NCBI GenBank assembly: GCA_039545295.1
Contig: BCIK01000020.1
Location: 186,001-250,000 of the forward strand
Length of the DNA stretch: 64,000 nucleotides
DNA from: Udeniomyces pyricola
Taxonomy: Eukaryota; Basidiomycota; Tremellomycetes; Cystofilobasidiales; Mrakiaceae
Direction: 5' to 3'
The notes beneath the pieces are model-generated. The model was not told the origin of the DNA, made no database searches, and was given only the letters and a program-made list of their open reading frames with translations. This document shows, one piece after another, positions 46,101-58,200 of the stretch; position 1 is the first letter of the stretch; the number at the start of each line of letters is the position of its first letter. The position numbers and the translations under genes are program-made.

Positions 46101-47839
46101 GAGAGTCCCACGCGCGTTCCAAAGCGAAGGACGTTAAGGAGATTGCGGAGCTCAACGCGAAGCTTGGACCAGTTGAGGCCGAGTTGAAGGTGACGAAGGA
46201 AGAGAAGGATAAAGTTAAGCATGAATTGGGGTTGGTCAAGAGCGAGTGAGTTACATGGTCTTTTTTTTTGTCATTTCATCTGTGCATGGAGGGAAGCGAG
46301 ACTACTCCTCACAGGGTGAACTTTAGATATATGTACTTCTGGATGAGTCACTGATGGATTTGCGTCTCTTTTCACTCTTCTCTCGCCCATGCGCGACGTC
46401 TTGTTCAGAAAATTCTCCCTCGAGTGCAAGCTCAAAGAAGCAGAGCCCAAGATCGCCGTTAGCAATCTCTTATTCCCTCTTATTCTATCTTATCAAGGCT
46501 CACGACCCTCTGACCTCTGTGGACTGACTGTCTTGATGTGTCTTTGCTTCGTCTTTTTTTGGCCCCCTCCTTTTTGTAACGTAGCTGATCTCCGATTTCG
46601 AAGCTCAGATCAACAAGCTGACTCAACTGCTCAAACTCGAGTACGTTCTTTTCTCTGATTTCTTCTTTTCTCTTCCTTCCTTCCAGTGGTCTGGTGCAAC
46701 GTTTGTCTTCGTTATGTTGATCTTTTCGCTCATCCTTTCGACAGCGAGGAAAAACTTAAGGACTGTGAGATCCTCGTCGACGCTGAAGCTAAACTCAAGC
46801 AGAAAATCCTTCAGGTTTGTTGTCTCATTCGAGTTGATACTGCCATCATCCTGAGACTGGCGTTTTTATCGTCAGCTTTGACGACTGCTGCTGACGAATG
46901 GATCAATCGTGTGGATCTAGCAAGGAGACCTTCTCCGAGTCGGTGATAAGGAACGAATGGAGCTTCAGCGACAGGTCGAGTCCGTGATCGTTTCCCCTAC
47001 GTTATGTTCTTGGTCGACTTGGCCAGCAAGAACCGCTCAATCAGTTTGGTTCCCCGCTGATCATATTGCTATCTCTTTTATAACATATATAAATAACAAC
47101 GACATAAATCCGACCATACAGTACACACGCCAGAGAAATTTTCGACCTGAAAGCATCCGCTGTTTCACCCCCTACCTCTCCTCCTTCAACTCCCACTCCT
47201 ACGTCCTCTCGACCCACCATCTCAAGCTCGACCACGACTTCCGCTTCAGCCGTCCATCTTTCTGCAACCCCGGCCGCTACTGCCGAGCATGTTGCTCGCC
47301 TGGAACGGACCGTTGCGACACAAAGGCTCCAGATTCGGTCGCTCGAGGACAAACTTCTGGAGTTCCGAGCGGAGATTGAGGACCTTCGCTATCACTCCAT
47401 GACGTCTACCCTCGATAGCGGAGGTGGAGCGAACAACGTTGGACCGTCGAGTCAACAACGAGGAGGTGCATCAAACCCTTACGGCTCTTTTAATTCATCC
47501 GGAGGAGGCTCTTCCGTCGGCTCCACTGGCATCTGGACTGCACCTCCTTCGCACCTCAACCGAACCTATGGCGTAACAAACCCCATCGCGAGTGGAACGA
47601 ATGTAGTCGAAGGGGGACGAAGTGGAGGGATGGGAGGTGGGCTGCTGAGTGCGTTGATGAGTCCAACGAAGTCTTCGGGCCCGTTGCCTTCGACGACTAT
47701 GGCGTTCTCACCACCGCCACCAGTAAGGGGGGATCTTACGCGACGGGCAAGCATGGCGGGCTCGAATGCGGCCGCTGGGGGAAGTAGCGGGTTGGGGTTG
47801 TCGAGGGGTGCAGGTGGAGGAAGGACGTATGAAAGATGA
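43154..47839 (+). CDS. TSC1: Hamartin / TSC1 homologue
   Basis: Twelve exons: 43154-43645, 43688-43729, 43787-44282, 44445-44638, 44761-45691, 45804-45868, 45995-46245, 46409-46457, 46585-46640, 46745-46814, 46921-46979 and 47134-47839 (TGA); about 1136 aa, phase closes throughout. The N-terminal hamartin domain is a helical repeat with FFALLVPTFLAPSTRLL, LLDTSHTVFHLNVTILLVV, YLSYLYYIWPHNLLAFLR and RPFLRSLTVNPDILLSEDP. A Pro-rich linker (about 490-650) follows. The coiled coil opens with the hamartin motif LLKREVFLLRNELSFEVYLK and continues over many heptads across the small exons to about residue 920, with a last coil QIRSLEDKLLEFRAEIEDLR. Gly/Ser-rich tail. TSC1 stabilises TSC2, the Rheb GAP that restrains TORC1, at lysosome/vacuole membranes; S. 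pombe has the pair, S. cerevisiae lacks it. Intron 1 is only 42 nt. Confidence 0.85.
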
Positions 47840-48291
47840 GATGGGACGGGTGAAAGTGAACCAAAGCTATCATTTATTTTTTTCTTCGAGTTTCTGTTCC
47901 TGATTCGACTTGTTCCTTGTCACCCTCTGCATCGCCTTTTTTTTTCCTTCATTTTTTCTTTCTTTCCTTTTCTCTTTGCTTCCTACTTCTCTCCCCCTCA
48001 TCTTTTTGCTTGTCGTGTGCAAGTGTTTGTGTTTTAAGTTAATGTCGTGTCTTGTATGATTTTTTTTTCCCACGTGTTTGGGTGTAGGATGTGATGGACT
48101 GGAAGCAGAAAGAGGGAGGCGACAACAAGAAAGAAAGAAAATGGAACAAGAAAGTCAGGGAAATTCGGCACACGATATCGATTTCTCAAACGTCGGATTC
48201 TCGAGGTTGGCTGAACTTCCAAGCAACTCGCTCGACAGACTTGCGACCATCGGATCACCACCCCAACCATCCTGCTCGCTTACTTTCCTCC
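47840..48291. promoter_or_regulatory. Spacer between TSC1 and RRP6 genes
   Basis: 452 bp, same-strand genes. T-rich 3' UTR-like sequence (47876-47990) then the presumed RRP6 promoter and leader. The RRP6 frame is open upstream to 48091, but that part is not family-like. Confidence 0.5.
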
Positions 48292-51200
48292 ATGGCGTCT
48301 CCTAACATCCCTCCCAACTCATCCGAGTACCTCCCCTCGCTCCAATCTCATCTCCATAAAACCACCAGCCTCGCCCACACCCTTCCTCCACCTTCCTCCC
48401 TCTCCTTCCACCGTTCTGTCGACCCCAAGCTCGCGACGCGGCTCGACGAAGCTTCCGGTCGAATCTGGTCGTTACTCGAGGGCCTCTTGGGTGCTGTCGA
48501 AGGGCTCAATCAAGGATCTGCCAAGGACGGATCAGGAGGAGGAGGAAGGAAGAGGAAGCAGAGGGAGGAGGAGAGTCTGGTTGATGGGTATGAAGATGTG
48601 GTAGAATGCGTCGATGGCTTGTTGGAGAGGGCGGTTAGTGCAACCTTCTTCACCCTTTGTTTTCTTTCTCTGTCTTCTTGAGAGAGAATGATTAACTTTT
48701 AACATGAGGATACATTATATTGTATATGCTCTCTCGGCGAGAGGTTGTTGCTCCTTGGGGTTTTGGACTGACGTTGGGTGTTTTGGGGTTGATTTTTGTT
48801 TGCTTATCTAGGACACCTGCCTCGACAACTTCCTCGGCAAGCTGCCCGCACCTTCGATTGCGATTGTCCCTACCGAGACTGCCAGGTCAAGGGTGAGGAT
48901 CAATATTTCTTGATTCATTTCCACTTGTCTGCGGAGCCGTATCAGACACTAAGACTTGATCAACTTGCATTTCTTGGCTGTCCTTACCCCCCCCCCCCCC
49001 CTTACCCCTTACCCCTTCGTCTTTCACACCATAGATCAAGTCCATCAACCCCAACGCGACCTCAACGACCTCTGCTCGTCTCCCCCAGAACATCACCAAC
49101 GCCTCAATTCCGAAACCTCAGCTACTCTTTGAGCCTAGCATCGACAACTCCACTCCCAACTCGCCCTACAAACTCTACAGCTTGAGCACGACTCCTGATT
49201 TCGTCAAGCACAACGCGTTGGTTTCGCTCGACCACGTCTCGCCTCCGGCCTCACCGACGCTTACTCCCGCAACGACCGGGACCGGCAGTCCCAAAGCGAC
49301 GCCTCTCATTGTTCCACCCCATCCATATCATTACGAACTTATTCATCTTCCTTATCCACCGTCCCTTCTTGTCCCAAGCCAAACTTCACCTGTCGCCCCG
49401 AAATCGTTCGACGAAACCCCTTTCACCTACATCACGACGCTTGCTCAGCTCGAATCACTCGTCGCGCACCTCCGGACATGCTCTGTCATCGCCATCGATC
49501 TTGAGCATCACTCGTACCGGTCATTCTCTGGCTTCCTTGCCCTCATGCAACTTACCACTGCCTCGGGTGGAGATTTCGTCGTCGATCTCCTTGTGCCCGA
49601 GATCCGACAGGGCATGCGAACCCTGATGGGCGTCGTCTTGTCCGATCCATCGATCGTCAAAGTCTTCCACGGTGCCGAGAGCGATGTCGTTTGGCTCCAG
49701 CAGGACTTTGATCTCTTCGTCGTGGGCATGTTCGATACGTACCATGCGACCAAGGCGCTCGAGTTTCCGAGCCACTCGCTCGCGAGTTTGCTCTCAATGT
49801 ACTGCGACTTTACTCCCGATAAGAGGTATCAGATGGCCGACTGGCGAATTAGGTGAGCTACTTCACCTGTTCTTCCTCTCTTCCCTATCTTTGTCTATCT
49901 TTGAACGGCGTCTTCCGTGAGGGGTACCCATTCGCTGACAATTGATGTGTTGCTTCCATCCTTTCAGGCCCCTTCCGCAAGAGATGCTCGCCTATGCGCG
50001 ATCCGATACCCACTACCTCCTCTTCATCTACGAGAACCTTCTCAACGCTCTCATCTCTCGCTCCGCGTCTCCTCGGTTGTCTCCCGCCCTCGACGAGACC
50101 ACCGCTGGTTCTGATGCGGCGACGAGTCCATCTCTTGTGTCTCCCTTCCACCCGCTCAATTCGACGCAGACCCCGCACCTTCTTCAGACGGTCCTCGCTC
50201 GGTCTGCCGAGACGTGTTCCCGTCGACATATCCAGGAGATCTACGATGCTCAATCCGGCCTTGGTCCCGCGGGTTACCGACTTCTCGCTAAAAAGTGGGG
50301 CAAACTTCCCTTGGTTGACTCTCCGACCCCTTCCTCCCCACTCGCTATCGAAGGTGCCGTCTTCCTTGCCATTCACGCTTGGCGAGATCGGATCTCGCGT
50401 CAAGAGGACGAAAGCACGCGCTTCGTCCTGCCAAACCACCAGATCTTTGTGCTCGCAAGGGAGAAGCCCAAGAGCTTGCGCGCGCTCTTGACGTGTTTGC
50501 AGCCTATCACTGAGGTGTGTCGGAGGAGGGGCGACGAACTCGTGAGGGTTATTGGAGAGGCTATCGAGGAGGCTGAAGGGCTCACGGGACGAGGAGTCGT
50601 CGTCGAGGTTGCCGAGGGAGGTGGAGAGTCAAGACAGGAGAGAGAGAAGGCTAAGAAAGAGAGGGAACTTCAAGAGGAGAAGGATAGGCAAGGCAAGAAG
50701 GAGACCATCGTAGCTGACGTCTGGGGGTTTGCTACTCGTTCGTCCTCTTTCGTATCCTTTTTGAACCGTTCTGTTTTTGTTTTTTTTCTTGATCTCGTTC
50801 GGTTCACGAAAAGATTGTTGAGCCTAACCTTTACTTGACCCTTGCCATTCCCACCCTCCCTCCCCTTACGTTCTTGTGCCGCCTGCTCTTTCCAACTTTC
50901 AACCCTTCAGCGTCCGCCGCGACTCCAGCTTCCAGTGTTTCCACCGCCTCCAGCCTCTTTGGCACCTCAATCGCCTCCGTCCCAACTCCAACCGCCCCCG
51001 CTATGGCCGCGCCCTCGATCCAAACCAAAACCTCCTCTTCCCTTTTTGGCAACGTATCCGCCCCTACTTCCGTCTCCTCAGCCGGAGGAGGAGGCATGTT
51101 TGGCGGTACCCCTTCCTCATCGGTTGGTGGTTCATCCTCGACTGTTGCCATCAAGGGCATCGATCACGATGCTGGATTTTCGGCCGTTATGAAGAAGATC

Positions 51201-52252
51201 AGTCTCTCTTTGAACGTGAGTCGTTCGAGGTTTCTTTCTATTCGGACGTCTTTTTTTTTATATCCTCATCTCCCTTTTCCTTTCCTCTTTGGAACCATGC
51301 TCATGTTCATACGCTTACCACAATTGATTCGGGTTTTCTCCTCTTGGGTTATACGATAGCCACCCCCACCCGTGCCTTCGACTCCGGCGTCAACTGAAGA
51401 AGAAGTCGCCTCAACCGACGATACTCTTCCCCCTCCTGAATCCATTCCCTTCGTTCCTGCCTCTGCCCGTTCGACCACCACCACCACCACCAGTACCACA
51501 CCCGTCGTCATCACCGAAACCGACCACCCTTCTCCGATCCCTTCCAAAAGCGACATCATCACCGTCGGTCAACCTCGGGCTCGGAAGCGAAAGCGCGATC
51601 GGAAACTCGGGGACGCTGCTGCTACTACTGCCACTGCGGTCGTCATTCCATCTCCTCCTCCGGGTGGAGATTCTTCGCCTCTTAGGGAAGACTCGATGGA
51701 TGTCAACGACGACGGTGACGAGGACCGAACAGATCAAGACTCCGTAGACTTACAGAAATCTACCCCTGCTGCTGCTGCTTCCTTGGTGTTAGCGACGTCG
51801 AAATCCGTCGTCGTCCCTGAGAAGTTTGATTACGAATCCGTTCCGAACGGGTTGGACCCCGTTAGAGGTGGAGCAGCAGCAGCAGCAGCAAGTGGGAGTA
51901 CTTCCATCAAAGTTAAAAAGACGAGGAAACCTAAAAAGAGTTCGTCCTCCCCTTCGTTCTCTCTTTCTCTTTGTTCTTCTCCTTCTCCTTGTTCTTCCTT
52001 GTTCTCCCCCCCCCCCTCCCCCGGTGTTGTTCCTCTTTGATTTTCGCTCGATTTGGAGAAAGAGGAGAAGAGGGGATCATTCCCACCTTTGTAACTGACA
52101 CCACTATCACCACCACATTTTCCCTCTTTCTCCCCTTCTTCTTCATCTTTCTTGCTTTCACAGCTCAATTCGATACGAGTGCCTTCCACAAAGCGCCTCA
52201 GAGCATGGTCGAGAACCGATTCGGCAACAAATCCGCTACCTTTGAGCGGTAA
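48292..52252 (+). CDS. RRP6: RRP6/EXOSC10 nuclear exosome 3'-5' exonuclease
   Basis: Seven exons: 48292-48633, 48812-48892, 49035-49852, 49968-50737, 50911-51215, 51360-51939 and 52164-52252 (TAA); 994 aa in phase. Residues 1-140 are the PMC2NT domain that binds the Rrp47 cofactor. The DEDDy nuclease (about 240-440) shows all motifs: Exo I VIAIDLEHHSYRSF, Exo II FHGAESDVVWLQQDFDL, a second metal Asp in MFDTYHA, and Exo III YARSDTHYLL with the Tyr. The HRDC domain follows (about 490-600: AIHAWRDRISRQEDESTRF, VLPNHQIFVLA). The C-terminal 300 residues are low complexity with basic NLS-like RKRKRDRK and a KTRKPKKT segment, fitting the known exosome-binding and RNA-binding lasso region. Role: trims rRNA, snoRNA and degrades aberrant nuclear RNA with the exosome core. 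Start chosen as MASPNIPP because conservation with PMC2NT begins within 15 residues. Confidence 0.92.
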
Positions 52253-52301
52253 AGATTTCCGAGAAAAAAAAAACGAACGAACGAACGAACGAAACCCGAT
52301 C

Positions 52302-52332
<31 letters not shown>

Positions 52333-53308
52333 TTGGTTCTTTTCTCCTCTCCCTCCTCACTTTTTTTTTCTTCTTCTTGTTCTACGCCCTTGTGCTCGGA
52401 CTCTATTCATCCCTCTGCTGATCCTGTCAGTGGGCGATCCATTTCGTTCAGACGAATCGGGTTTTTCCCTTTTTCTTTCTTTTTTTTTTTCTCAAAGAAA
52501 AAACTCCTTCTTCTTATTCTTCTTCTTGTTTTTGTTTTTAGCTCTTGGTTTTGGTTTTCCTTCCTCTCTCCCCTCCCCCTCCTTCCCCTCTCATCCCTCC
52601 TTCCCCTCTCACCCTCTCACCCTCCTTCCTTCTGAGGAAGAAAAAAAAAGAAAGAAAGAAAAAAAAAACCCCCAATCATCCTCCGAACAAAGTCGCGCCC
52701 ATCATCACCCTCACCTCACCTCGACGGCGCTTCGATCTCTATCTTCTTTCTTTTCTTTTTTTTTTTCTTTTCTTGTTCGTCACGTTCAATGAATGGGTTT
52801 TTATTTATTTATTTATTATTATTCGATCCAAACTCAGGCTTTGCTTTGGATATATATGAAGGGGAGGACAGGACCGACTGACTAAGAGAAGGGAAGAGCT
52901 ATGGGAGAATATAGTCACCGGATGGTTGATCATGGTTGATGATAAATGAGGGATGAGGGTGATGAGAGGAAGTGACAGAGGGACAAGGAAGAATGGAATG
53001 GGATGAATGGAATCGAGGTTAGAAAGGGGGGAGGGGGATTCATGTAGGTAGGAGGTAGAATGGAAATGAATGGGATCTAGCAGGCTTTTAGATTTGAAGG
53101 GGGGGGGGGGGGGGGGGCTTTTCGTTACGAGAAAAGAGTCTGGAGGAAGGAAGGAAGGAAGGAAGGAAGGAAGGAAGGAAAGGGATTTGGACCGTGCGAA
53201 AAGAGAGCGTGAAGAGGAAAGAGAAAGGAGAAAGGAAAAGAAACCAGAAATGAGGGGGGGGGGGGAAGGGGATTTTTAACAAGGTTTATGAGAGATATAG
53301 AAACAAGA
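52253..53308. other. Convergent spacer with homopolymers
   Basis: 1.06 kb between two stop codons. No gene seen. It holds (ACGA)n at about 52272-52291, a C29 run at 52304-52332, T/TTC-rich tracts, a G-run at about 53100-53117, (GGAA)n at about 53145-53179 and a G12 run near 53255. Confidence 0.65.
52304..52332. repeat. C29 homopolymer
   Basis: Uninterrupted run of 29 C about 50 bp after the RRP6 stop codon, directly preceded by an (ACGA)n microsatellite. Confidence 0.9.
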
Positions 53309-55224
53309 TCAGTTGACTTGCTCTCTCACTTTCACTTTGGTTCTCTATGCAAAAAGAGGAAGGAAAAGACCAAGCTTTGCAAAGCAAAAAAAAAGGACTA
53401 AAAAAAGCTCTCACTTTGAGTTCCTCCATCCTGCGCTCGTGAAGTTCCTTCTTGGACATGGTTTGGGAGAGGGAGAGGTTGGCTAGTTCCGATTTACGCT
53501 GTTGGACTTCGAGCATCTTGTCTTCCATCGTGCCTTGCACTGCGAGCCCAGACGAACGACCGAATTACAAGGCAAAGGGGAAAAAGAAGAGGAAGGCGAC
53601 GGAAGGAAGGGGGAGGAGGGGGGGGGAAGGGGGGGAGGAGGAGGACACGGGGATTAGTTCGGGCATCTCACAAGAATAAGATTTAAGGCCGTAAAGAAGA
53701 GAAAGATGATCTCGGATGGTCGGGAACGAACTGATAAACTTGACGGAGACGACAGGACGCGTTTGGCCGAGTCGATGCTGACAGATTCGAGACGATGACA
53801 TTGCGAAAGAAAAACGCAGAGAAGTATGTTTCCATGAATGAGAAAAAGAAGAGGAAAAAAAAAAGAAGAAGAAAAATGAGCCATCGAGCAGAATCGAAAG
53901 ACGGGCAGGAAACGAAGAACAGAGAGAGATGCAGGCTTACGATTCGATCGACGGCCTGATTCTCGACGGCCGGATTCCAATACGGGTCCATCATATAACA
54001 CCTATTCGCCGCAGTCAAGTTCAAGCCGACTCCACCCGCTCTAAGCGAAACGAGCAACACCTCGCACGCCGGGTCAGACTTGAGGCGTTCCATTGCTTTC
54101 GTCCGAGCGTCTCGAGGCATGGTGCCATCGAGTCGATCGTACGTGATGGACGAAAGGAGTAACGCAGATTCGATTCGGTCTAGCATCGATGTCCATTGGG
54201 AAAAGACGATCGTCTTGGTCGGGCGGGAAGGGTCAATGACGTCGTCGTCAGAGGGATGGGAAGGTTGAGCAGGAGTCGAGGTGGACGAGGAAGCGTGGCC
54301 GTGAGGAGAAGGCCGAGGGGCGGAAGAGGAGGATGAAGTCGAGGTGATAGTCATGGGGAAATCCAACACGGGCAAAGTCGTCGTCGTCGTCGTAGAAGGA
54401 GGCTGAATGCCATGATCAGCCGGAACGACCTCATTTCCGCCCGGGAACGTCGAAAAGTTAGATCCATCTCCGTTACATTTAGGTTCGATTTCTCCTTCCA
54501 TCCCCCCTTTTAAATTTCCATCGCCCACCAAGGAGTGTTCGACCCGATCCATATCGGCATCATCAGCTGGTATTTCATAACCCAACGATGCCTCTGTCCC
54601 ATCTAGTTCCACCGGTTCCTCTCCGACAATCGCCGCCGCTCCATCTCCTCCTCCTCCTACAGGGCTGTAGTTCTTTGACCACGGATTGGCATACGAGAAC
54701 TGCATGAGGTCCGCCATCAAGTAACTAATCTTGGTACTCATGACGACTTCGCCTCCCTCTTCGACGAGCCTCCTCTTCTTCTCTGCCCGTGCACGCTTAG
54801 CCGCGGCCGAGGAGCTACTGTTGCTACTGCTGCTGTTGTTGCCGGATGAACTCTTGACGGCGGCGGCCAGAGCGGCTTTGGAGGCGGCGTATTCGGAGGA
54901 AGTTAGTGCGGGCGAGTTGGGTGGGGGAATGATTTCGATGCAATCTGTCGCGAGGCGGAGGGCGGAGGAACAGGCAGAACAGGAACGACCAACACCAGAG
55001 AGGGACTTGGGCCAGCCGGCGTAGATGGAGGCTTTGAAACAAGCGAGGCCTGAAAGTGTGGTTACGCAATCGAGAGGAAGATCAAGTCAGAAATAAACAG
55101 CAAGAAAGGGCGAAAGAAGAACCGGAACCCCAAGTCAGCTCAACGCATGGGTTTTCTTGGATCATCAAAAAGACCCGAGGGTCGGCCAGTCAAGGAAAAG
55201 CAACAACCCAAATCAAGAGAAGCG

Positions 55225-55269
<45 letters not shown>

Positions 55270-58200
55270 CAACGCACAATAAAGATGCTGACACTTGGTC
55301 AAGACGGCCTGAGGGATCGGTTTCTTTGCCGCTCTTCCTTTCTTAACGACCGGTTTCCCATCTTCCCCTTCGCCCTCTCCCGTGTCCTCTCTTCCACCCA
55401 ATGGAGGCGCAGCAAGGCACGCCAGATCAACATCACACTCCACACACTGGGCCATCTTCTCCTCGCGCATGAACGTCAAGATCGCATTGGCCCTTCGATG
55501 GGTCATCCCACTGAGCGCAATCGCCGTCGTCGCTTCTTCGTAGTCTAAGGGTTCGCCATCGGCTCCATCGTCATCATCGTCCACCCCTCCACTAGCTCCG
55601 GCGCCCGACCCATTGTCGTTGATGAGAAGATAGTGGTCGCAGATCTGACGGAGCCGAAGGATCTTCTGAAGGATATTGACGTAGTTAGAATTAGAGATAC
55701 CCCCACCACCACCACCACCACCGCCTCCTCCTGCTTTGGCCCCGCCAGCGCTTCTACGAGCTCCATTAGTGCCTCCGTTCCCTTCCTCAGCCAGCATGCT
55801 CGAAAAGTCATTCTTGGACTCTTCAAACTCGCGTTGGTAAATCTCGGCCTCCTTGTCGCTAAACGTGAGGTACCGAATCTCGTCCTTTCTAGGGGGCAAA
55901 CTCAAGAGGGATTCCCCACTGGCGAGCTTGGTTTCCTTGGTCCGTCGAAGGGTGATGTGACGCATGATGACTTGGAGACGAGCGACGCCGATCGAGTCAC
56001 CGTACTTGGCGGGTGAAGAAACGTATTGAGACCAGACGGACTTGTCGTCGAATGGTTCGAGACGAATGAACTTGATGAGCGCCCAAAGGTCATCGAGCTT
56101 GTTTTGGATGGGTGTGCCAGTGAGGCAGACGCGACGTTGGGCTTCAAGGTAGCAGGCAGCACGGGCAGCGACCGTGTTGGCATCCTTGATAAAACTGAAG
56201 AGAGGAAATAGGGAAAGCGATCAAACGCAAGGGTGGCAGATTGGAGGAGGAGGAAGAAGAGCAAGCGAGAGAGAGAGAGAGAGTCGAAAGAGATATGAAA
56301 CCAACGATCAGCGAGCTGATCTTAGACATTGTCAATGGGGAAAGAGAAACCTTTGCAGCATAACAACTTACTGAGCTTCATCGAGGACGACCCTGAACCA
56401 TTCAATTTGCTGAAGCGGTGACGTTGCCTCGTTTTCGTTGGGAGCAACGAGGTTCGAGGGCGCTCCACCTTTGGTCCCTCGTTTCCTCTTCTTACTCACC
56501 ACTGTCGATGTCACCGAGGAAGGCGCCGACGAGGAGGCCGAGGTGACGTACTGCCCATTGTCGTCGAGCTCAACGACCTCGTCGCTATCATCGGCCGCTT
56601 CCGCCTCAGCTTCCTCGTCTGCTTCCTCCTGAAGCTGCTTCTTGGTCTTGCGACCGGTCCCTTTACCCTTGCCAGCAGCAGAGGAAGCTCCTGAAGCACC
56701 CTCCTCGCCCGTTCGAATCTGCTTGGAGAACTCGGTCGCAAGGGTGGAGAACGTCGTGATGACGACGTCAAAGTCGGCGAGATAGTCCGGGTCGGCGTTA
56801 CGGTGGTTGCCATGGTAGACGTAAACCCGAAGGTCAGTCGTATTGATTTCGTCGTCGTCGTCGCCGCCCTCGTCGTAGTCGTCGTTGTCATCGCTCCTTC
56901 TGGAGGACCGTTTCTTGCTTTTACTCCCTTTCCGTTCGACGATCTCATCGCTCTCCTCTCCTTCACTCGATTCGTTGCTGGCAGACCGCTTCTTGCCCTT
57001 GCCATTCTTCTTACTGCTCCCTCGCTTCCGCTTGAACTCTGCCCTACCATTCTTCTTCACTCCCTTTTCGTTGGCACCCGCGCCTGCAGTGAAGATGGTG
57101 ACAGGACCCGCCCAGTGCTCAAGCAATTGATCCTCCCAGTTGCTTACCGTCGTCAACGGACAAACGATGAGCGTTCCCCGAGTCTTGACTTTGATGCGGG
57201 ACATCCTCGCGTATCGCTCGATGGCAAGCGTTCGGGTCTTGGTGGCCTCACTCGGCGGAGTCATGGTCGAAGGCATCCCAAAGACCGCACCGGAGAAGTG
57301 GTTTGCTTCGATGGCGGGAACAGTCGCATCGGCGTCGAGGGTCGCGGGGTCGGGGCATTCAATGGGCTTGATTTCGAACTTGCGGGCAGAGCCGAGGGTA
57401 GAAGCGATGAGAGAAACGATAGTAAGAGATTTACCGAGACCCATCTAGAGTTGGATCATGTGAAAGCAAACGTAGAGACAAAGCGAGGAAGGAAAAAGAA
57501 ATACGATGAGTATGATGAGTCAATCCATGCCTTTGACGCGGCCGACTTTTTATTATTGTTATTATTTCCTGTTCTTCCTTTCGCCTTCTTCGGACCACCT
57601 TTCCTCTTCCGTTGACTCACATCATCCGCCAGGATTGCACCCCTACACTCCTTGGGCTTCGACCGGGACGTTTCCTTGGTGACGCGATGCTCCCATCTCG
57701 TCGGTTTCGTCGCACTTTTGCTCCCCTTTCTCGAACTGACGCCGGTCGTCGTGAAATCAGGCTCGATAGGGACCCAAAGACTGGCAGGAGTGGGGGTCTT
57801 GAAGTTGGACCTAGAAATCCCTGTCGGAGGCCGTCTTTCGCTTTCTCGTTCGCGCAGAAAGGTGAGAGCTTTGCGTTGGTGAGGGTATAGGGTCGCGCCA
57901 ATGAAGGGACCTACAGTTACAAAGGCGAGAAAAGGAAGATGATGAGAAAAGGGGGAAGGAAGAAATGAGAAGAAGGCTCAGACAGTCAATCAACACATCC
58001 GACCTTGAGACAAGTCTATCTATCACTCCTCCCAACGCCTCACTTTCTACTTTCAATCCCTCGAAGGAGAAGAAACGCGGACGTACCCGGCTCGGTCTCA
58101 TCCAAATCATCGCCTCCTTTCAAACTCTTGAACACCTCATCGACTTGACTCCTCTGCTGTTCCACCACCCGACTCGTCCCGCCCCCTTTCGTTCCCAAAC

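Noticed and set aside
19403..52252. A co-regulated small-GTPase gene cluster (YPT1, RAP1GDS1-like, TSC1)
   Set aside because: The genes are spread over more than 30 kb on both strands with unrelated genes between; nearness looks accidental.
52333..52860. Possible protein in the RRP6 3' flank (Phe/Ser/Leu-rich ORFs)
   Set aside because: Pure pyrimidine-tract translation, no conserved pattern, after a well-supported stop codon.
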